Assembly (NCBI RefSeq): GCF_000253295.1 | Contig: NC_015717.1 | Span: forward strand, 310,001-374,000 | Source of the DNA: Hyphomicrobium sp. MC1 | Lineage (GTDB): Bacteria; Pseudomonadota; Alphaproteobacteria; Rhizobiales; Hyphomicrobiaceae | Direction: 5' to 3' | Length of the DNA: 64,000 nt | In this document: one piece after another, positions 59,510 to 64,000 of the stretch | How positions within the stretch are numbered: the stretch's first letter is position 1 | Layout: every line of letters starts with the position of its first letter | Notes under the pieces: model-generated | The model's database searches: none | Told to the model about the DNA's origin: nothing | Seen by the model: the letters and a program-made list of their open reading frames with translations, nothing else | Position numbers and translations under genes: made by a program

Positions 59510-60304
59510 ATGGACAGTTCCTATAAAATTCCGGGCTCTGAACCGCAAATGCTTCCTGTCGGTAGCGGTACGGAGGCGCGGGAAATCGCGTTTATCCACC
59601 ACGCCAAAGGCGAACCGGGAGTACTCTGGCTCTCCGGTTTTATGTCGGATATGGGCTCTACGAAGGCGACGGCCGTCGCCGCATGGGCAGATGAGCGCGG
59701 ACTGTCATCGACACGTTTCGATTATTCGGCGCATGGGCGCTCGTCCGGCACCATGGAAGACGGCACCATCGGGCACTGGCTCGACGAGGCCGACGCAATT
59801 TTCTCGACCATAACAAGCGGACCGCAGGTTATCATCGGTTCGAGCATGGGTGGATATATTGCGCTTCTGCTTTTGCGGAGGCTCTTGCGCGACCGGCCTC
59901 AAGAGGCTGCGCGCATCAAAGCGATGCTGCTGATCGCGCCGGCCTGGGACATGACAGAAGAACTGATGTGGAAGCGCTTTCCGGAAGAGACGCGCCGCGA
60001 CATTATGGACAAAGGCTCTTTCCGGCAGCCGTCCGCCTATGCGTCGCCTTATCTCATTACACGCAAACTGATCGAGGATGGACGCAAACACCTTCTTGCG
60101 CGCGAATCTTTCGATCCCGGCCGCCCGATCGTCATCTTGCAAGGACTTCAAGACCCCGATGTGCCCGCTCCCCATACGAAGGAACTTAAGACGTTTTTGA
60201 CGGGCGACAAGGTCAAGCTGGTCGAGATCGCGGACGGCGAGCATCGACTGTCGCGGCCGCAGGATCTCGATCTGCTGTTTTCGGAACTCGATAAACTGGT
60301 CTAG
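59510..60304 (+). CDS. Alpha/beta hydrolase, ABHD10-like
   Basis: 264 residues, cytoplasmic. WLSGFMSDMGSTKA (oxyanion region), RFDYSAHGRSSG, nucleophile elbow GSSMGG, an acid near LQGLQDPDVP and a histidine in GEHRLSRPQD. The pattern matches the bacterial relatives of mitochondrial ABHD10, a depalmitoylating or acyl-glucuronide esterase. The ATG at 59510 gives the usual N terminus; the longer frame overlaps the divergent glycosyltransferase. Its stop abuts that of the convergent secreted-protein gene. Confidence 0.82.
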   Translation: MDSSYKIPGSEPQMLPVGSGTEAREIAFIHHAKGEPGVLWLSGFMSDMGSTKATAVAAWADERGLSSTRFDYSAHGRSSGTMEDGTIGHWLDEADAIFSTITSGPQVIIGSSMGGYIALLLLRRLLRDRPQEAARIKAMLLIAPAWDMTEELMWKRFPEETRRDIMDKGSFRQPSAYASPYLITRKLIEDGRKHLLARESFDPGRPIVILQGLQDPDVPAPHTKELKTFLTGDKVKLVEIADGEHRLSRPQDLDLLFSELDKLV

Positions 60305-61180
60305 CTATTTATCGTTAGCCGACGTCACGTCGATGTCGGGAAGGCCTTCGGCAAGGGTGTTTTCGAGCCGTACGGCGCCTGCGGCTTCGGCTTGCGCTTC
60401 TGGCACGACCCAGATGCGAAAATTCTGAGTTGCGAGGCCGTTGTTGCAGGCCAAGCTGGTGCCGTCGACGCGGCAGGTTTTGTCGGCGGTGACGGTGTAC
60501 GCGCCCGATGAAGCACCACCGCCTTCGCCAACCTCGATGACGTCGATGCGATGCATCGGATCGATGATGACGTTGCGAAAAACGCAACCCGATTTGCCGC
60601 TGCAGGATTCCGCCGTCATATCGTTTGTACCACTCAGGGCCATGGCTTGATTGCGCGGCAGCGATCGCGCAGGGGCGCGAAAACCGTTCGAGAGCCAGCA
60701 GGTACTGTCGATGCAGAGGATCGGGTCGGGTTTGAAGCCGAGACCGGTGCTATCGGGATCAAGAACGAGAAGAACGGTTGCTGCGGAGCGCGTGGGCGGC
60801 GTCGGCATCGGTGCGGGTTCAGAGCGTGTGGGCAGCAAATCGGTGACCGGCTTCGGCGGCAGCGCAGCGAGCTTCGCGACAGGTGGCGCAGACACTGTGG
60901 ATGATGGAACAAACTGCGGTGCCGATTCCGATACGGCTGGTTTTATCGCGATGTGCTCTGCTTCTTGTTGTTTGCGCGCCAATTCTTCGGCCTGAGCGCG
61001 TGCCAGCATGTCGGCTTCGTAGTCTGCGCCGGGGCGTGCGAAACTCCGCTGCTGCGGCTCGGCGTCCGTGTCTGAGAATTTCTGCGCGATGGCTTGTGCG
61101 GGATCGACTGTTTCAGCGTGGGCCGCAGCGGCGGATACCGTTACGGCAGCCAACGCGGCAAGAAAGACTCGAAGCTTCAT
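60305..61180 (-). CDS. Secreted protein with six-cysteine C-terminal domain, unknown
   Basis: 291 residues. Signal peptide about 1-22 (ending AHA). A low-complexity, Ala/Pro/Glu-rich stretch (about 23-145) leads to a compact C-terminal domain (about 150-265) with three cysteine pairs: ILCIDSTCW, SCSGKSGCVF and TCRVDGTSLAC. These would form disulfides in the periplasm or outside. No family recognised. The ATG at 61180 was chosen because it starts the signal peptide. Convergent, with no gap, with the ABHD10-like gene. Confidence 0.7.
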   Translation of the reverse strand: MKLRVFLAALAAVTVSAAAAHAETVDPAQAIAQKFSDTDAEPQQRSFARPGADYEADMLARAQAEELARKQQEAEHIAIKPAVSESAPQFVPSSTVSAPPVAKLAALPPKPVTDLLPTRSEPAPMPTPPTRSAATVLLVLDPDSTGLGFKPDPILCIDSTCWLSNGFRAPARSLPRNQAMALSGTNDMTAESCSGKSGCVFRNVIIDPMHRIDVIEVGEGGGASSGAYTVTADKTCRVDGTSLACNNGLATQNFRIWVVPEAQAEAAGAVRLENTLAEGLPDIDVTSANDK

Positions 61181-61288
61181 GGCAATCTCGCCGAAATGCG
61201 CGTCGCGCAATGTGCGACGGCTACGATGAGACCATTATTCTCCATTCTGGCGGAATGGCGGAGATCATGTGACCATTTGCAAGAAACT

Positions 61289-62158
61289 TCACGGCGCAAG
61301 ACCGGCGATGGCCTTCAGTCCTTCGATATAGGTCGGATAGGCTAGTCTGACGCCAAGCTCGGTCTTCATGCGTGCGTTCGAGACCTTCTTGTTCTCGATG
61401 TAGAAGCTGCGTGCGGCGGCCGACAGCGCTTCGTCCGTCGGATCGGTGGCCGGCGGGCAGGGTACGCCGAGCAACTCGGCGCCGTATTCGATCACGTCTT
61501 GCGGCGGCGCGGGCATATCATCGGTGACGTTGAAGATATGCGTTCCCGGCGCGAGATTCATGCTGGCTTCGACAGCGGTCGCGATATCGGCGACGTGGAT
61601 GCGGTTGGTGAATTGTCCCGGCTTGAAGATGCGCCGTGCAGTTCCAGCCTTCAATTGGTCGATGGCGCTGCGGCCTGGTCCGTAGATGCCGGGCAAGCGA
61701 TAGATGACGAGCGACTTGCCGCTTTTCCTGGCGAGGTTGATCCAACCGGTTTCGGCCTGCAGGCGGCGTTGGCCGCGCGTTGTTCCGGGGTTGGGCTCGG
61801 TCGTTTCATCGACCCAGTTGCCGTGGGCATCGCCGTAGACGCCGACAGTCGAAAAATAGCCGATCCACGTGATGGAGGAGCTGGCTGCGATGGCGTCGCC
61901 GAAATAGCGCAGAGCCGGATCGCTTTCGGCGTCGGGCGGAATAGAGAGCAGTACATGTGTCGTCGACTTGAGCGCTTCGGCGATATCGGCAGGCGCCGAT
62001 GTTCCGTCGAAAAGAAAGGGCGTGAAGCCTTGCGCTTTCAGCCCTCGGAGCTTGTCAGGGTGCGACGTCGTTCCTGCGATCGACCAGCCTTGCGCCAACA
62101 GGCGGCGGGAAAGCTCGGCGGCACAGTATCCAAGTCCGAAACAGAAAAGACGGCTCAT
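61289..62158 (-). CDS. NAD-dependent epimerase/dehydratase-like SDR protein (YeeZ-like)
   Basis: 289 residues. N-terminal nucleotide-binding motif FCFGLGYCAAELSRRL (about 4-19) and extended-SDR landmarks: STVGVYGDAHGNWVDE, RLPGIYGPGRSA and FNVTDDMPAPPQ. The usual active-site YxxxK is not evident, as in the YeeZ group, so catalysis is doubtful. The start overlaps the queG stop by 4 bases (ATGA), indicating coupling to queG. Confidence 0.8.
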   Translation of the reverse strand: MSRLFCFGLGYCAAELSRRLLAQGWSIAGTTSHPDKLRGLKAQGFTPFLFDGTSAPADIAEALKSTTHVLLSIPPDAESDPALRYFGDAIAASSSITWIGYFSTVGVYGDAHGNWVDETTEPNPGTTRGQRRLQAETGWINLARKSGKSLVIYRLPGIYGPGRSAIDQLKAGTARRIFKPGQFTNRIHVADIATAVEASMNLAPGTHIFNVTDDMPAPPQDVIEYGAELLGVPCPPATDPTDEALSAAARSFYIENKKVSNARMKTELGVRLAYPTYIEGLKAIAGLAP

Positions 62159-63306
62159 GCCGCTTGTTCCTCCATTGGAATGATCCATTCGGCAGCGACT
62201 TCAGGATCGTGTTCGCTATCTCGATAACGGCGCTGCAGGGCGTGCAGTTCATTAGTATCGGCGAGACGCCGCGCTGCCCAGATCGCCATGGCGCGAACGA
62301 GAGGCGACTCGTCGGCAAGCAGCGGTTCGATATGACGGAGCAAAGAGCGGTCGCCGGAGTTTCCAGATGCAATGAGCGTGTTGCGCACGATGCGATCGCG
62401 TCCGGTGCGTTTGATCGGCGTGCCGGCGAAGCGCAGGCGAAAGGCCGCGTCGTCAAGCGCGAGGAGTTCGGCGAGCGGCGGATTGTCGGTTTCCGGCCGT
62501 GCTGCGTATTTAATTTCGGTCGCAGCGCCGGCAAATTTGTTCCACGGGCAAACCGCGGCGCAGTCGTCGCATCCGAAAACACGATTGCCGATAGCGGTGC
62601 GAAACTCGGGGGCGATATGGCCTTTGTGTTCGATGGTGAGGTAGGCAATGCAGCGGCGGGCATCGAGCTGATAGGGCGCTGGGAAAGCGTTCGTCGGGCA
62701 GATGTCGAGGCATCGGCTGCATGAGCCGCAATGGTCCGTCGTCTCGGCATCGGGTTCCAACTCAGCCGTCGTCAGCATGACACCGAGAAAGAGCCAGTCG
62801 CCATGCTCGCGTGATACGAGGATGGTGTGTTTGCCTTGCCAGCCGAGACCGGCTTTCGCGGCCAGAGGTTTTTCCATCAACGGAGCGGTATCGACAAAGA
62901 CTTTGACGTCCGCGCCGGATCGTTCGGAAAACGTGCGTGCCAGAGATTTGATGCGCTTCTTTAGGACGTCGTGGTAGTCGCGGCCTTTGGCGTAAATGGA
63001 GATGGCGGCGTTCGAACGGTGATCGAGCGCTTCGAGCGGATTGGTTGGAGGGGCATAAGATTGACCGAAGACGACTGCGCTTTTCGCTTCAGGCCAGAGC
63101 CGGAGCGGATCGCCGCGCCGATCGGCGTGGGTTTCCATCCAGTCCATGTCGCCGTGGCGTTTTTCGTTCAGGAAGTGGGCGAGCCTGCCGGGCAGATGAG
63201 CGTCGGATGTGAGCCGCGCAATGCCGACTGCATCGAGGCCGAGCTTCTGCGCTTCGGCGCGGAGCATTTCAGTGTGATCGGAACTCGCGTTTCTAGCGTC
63301 AGGCAT
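62155..63306 (-). CDS. queG: Epoxyqueuosine reductase QueG
   Basis: 383 residues. Last step of queuosine synthesis in tRNA wobble position 34, using cobalamin and two [4Fe-4S] clusters. Seen: YAKGRDYHDVLKKR, DTAPLMEKPLAAKAGLGWQGKHT (landmark EKPLAAKAGLGWQGK), cluster motifs CGSCSRCLDICPT and CDDCAAVCPWN, and a C-terminal HEAT-like tail (LIASGNSGDRSLL). The ATG at 63306 was chosen; the frame is open beyond it into the previous gene. 8 bases separate it from the fzlA stop. Confidence 0.94.
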   Translation of the reverse strand: MPDARNASSDHTEMLRAEAQKLGLDAVGIARLTSDAHLPGRLAHFLNEKRHGDMDWMETHADRRGDPLRLWPEAKSAVVFGQSYAPPTNPLEALDHRSNAAISIYAKGRDYHDVLKKRIKSLARTFSERSGADVKVFVDTAPLMEKPLAAKAGLGWQGKHTILVSREHGDWLFLGVMLTTAELEPDAETTDHCGSCSRCLDICPTNAFPAPYQLDARRCIAYLTIEHKGHIAPEFRTAIGNRVFGCDDCAAVCPWNKFAGAATEIKYAARPETDNPPLAELLALDDAAFRLRFAGTPIKRTGRDRIVRNTLIASGNSGDRSLLRHIEPLLADESPLVRAMAIWAARRLADTNELHALQRRYRDSEHDPEVAAEWIIPMEEQAA

Positions 63307-63314
63307 ACTGCCAT

Positions 63315-64000
63315 TTAAAAATCGAGATCCGAATAGGCAAGGGGCGGCGCGGTCCCAGGGACGCGGTCGCCCAGCAGGGCGCGGAACGACGGCCGCGATT
63401 TCATGCGCTGGTACCAATTCTTAACGGCCGGATAGTCGTGCCACGAGATTTCGCCCAGGTAATCGCACGTCGAAATATGGGCGGCGGCGGCGAAGTCTGC
63501 AAAGCTCAGCTCGTCGCCCGATAACCACCGGCGCGAGTCGGCGAGGTATCCGGTGTAGGAGAGGTGATATTTGAGGTTGGCGCGGACGGCCCTCAGCACG
63601 CCTGGATCGGGTGCAATCGGGCCGCTCGGGCGCATCGAATTGTAAACCTTCTCGATTAGCAGCTCGCGGGTAACCTCGCGGTCGAACTTGCCGTGGTACC
63701 AATCGATCAGCCTGCGGACTTCTGCGCGGTCCTCACGGTTGCCCGGAATGAGGGCTGGTGGCGCGGCGGTAGCGCCGTCGGCGCTGAACGGCACGTCTTC
63801 GGCAATAAACTCAGAGATCGAATAAGCGCCGCAGAGCGTCAGGCCGTTCTCTAGTTCGAGGACAGGCAATTCTCCCGCAGGGTTTTTGGCGAGAAAGCTT
63901 TGCCGCCATTCCCAGGGCTTTTCTTCGAACAGTTCGACGTCGACACGGTATTCGGCCAGCGCCAGGCGGATAGACCGGGATCGCGGACAAAGACGGTATT
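63315..64000 (-). CDS. fzlA: FzlA-like glutathione S-transferase-fold division protein, N terminus missing
   Basis: 227 residues are visible before the gene runs off the right edge. Thioredoxin-fold part: LCPRSRSIRLALAEYRVDVELFEEKPWEWRQ (landmark SIRLALAEYRVDVELFEEKP), then NPAGELPVLELENG; all-helical C-terminal domain with SGDELSFADFAAAAHIS. The last residues PPLAYSDLDF resemble the conserved FzlA tail that is needed for division in Caulobacter, where FzlA binds FtsZ filaments. Only a few N-terminal residues appear to be lost. An ordinary GST is the alternative; the tail and the EKPW-NPAGELPVL pattern favour FzlA. Confidence 0.72.
   Translation of the reverse strand, partial: YRLCPRSRSIRLALAEYRVDVELFEEKPWEWRQSFLAKNPAGELPVLELENGLTLCGAYSISEFIAEDVPFSADGATAAPPALIPGNREDRAEVRRLIDWYHGKFDREVTRELLIEKVYNSMRPSGPIAPDPGVLRAVRANLKYHLSYTGYLADSRRWLSGDELSFADFAAAAHISTCDYLGEISWHDYPAVKNWYQRMKSRPSFRALLGDRVPGTAPPLAYSDLDF

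Noticed and set aside
1..64000. CRISPR arrays, tRNA genes, insertion sequences, prophage
   Set aside because: Looked for regular direct repeats, tRNA-like cloverleaf ends and transposase or integrase motifs and found none.

Overview
The window is chromosomal DNA from a GC-rich alphaproteobacterium. The pointers are the rhizobial-type division and cell wall (dcw) cluster mraZ to ftsZ followed by lpxC, bamD and ligA; an FzlA-type GST-fold protein; MbfA with an Irr-type operator; a phasin; and DUF2189 and AsmA proteins. I favour Hyphomicrobiales, perhaps near Hyphomicrobium, but that is inference from gene content. I see no tRNA, insertion sequence, phage or CRISPR array. Nearly all of the window is core genome.

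Layout. 1-2.2 kb: a fused ethanolamine ammonia-lyase EutBC, cut by the left edge. 2.2-2.9 kb: two palindromic repeats and the RNase P RNA (rnpB). 2.9-6.2 kb: a small accessory patch with a four-helix membrane protein divergent from an AraC regulator, an exported alpha/beta hydrolase and a DUF2189 membrane protein. 6.2-6.7 kb: a long structured leader with candidate MraZ boxes. 6.7-25.5 kb: an uninterrupted dcw cluster (mraZ, rsmH, ftsL, ftsI, murE, murF, mraY, murD, ftsW, murG, murC, murB, ddl, ftsQ, ftsA, ftsZ), mostly with 4-base overlaps or short gaps. 25.8-30.2 kb: lpxC, bamD and ligA, with no recN. 30-36 kb: aminopeptidase P, prmA and a DUF3754 protein on the minus strand, then a membrane-anchored J-domain protein. 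36-45 kb: a small ORF, uvrD, an AsmA-family giant and lepA. 45-48 kb: phasin, the iron exporter mbfA and a lytic transglycosylase. 48-54 kb: type II NADH dehydrogenase, then rpmI-rplT-pheS-pheT on the minus strand. 54-57.3 kb: small genes separating infC from rpmI. 57.5-64 kb: a two-domain glycosyltransferase, an ABHD10-like hydrolase, a secreted six-cysteine protein, a sugar-nucleotide epimerase-like protein, queG and the start-truncated fzlA.

The genes mostly serve cell envelope growth and division. The Mur ligases, MraY and MurG make lipid II; FtsW and FtsI polymerise and cross-link it; FtsQ, FtsL, FtsA, FtsZ and FzlA organise the divisome; LpxC, BamD and AsmA serve the outer membrane; the lytic transglycosylase remodels the wall.

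The less ordinary signals are mainly in non-coding DNA. Four dispersed copies of a hairpin have a constant core and a covarying outer stem. The rpmI-rplT-pheST operon carries three structured elements, including a four-hairpin leader with a GNRA-capped arm. Others are a MraZ-box array, a CtrA-like TTA-codon patch inside ddl upstream of ftsQA, an ATC start codon for infC, and an Irr operator beside mbfA.
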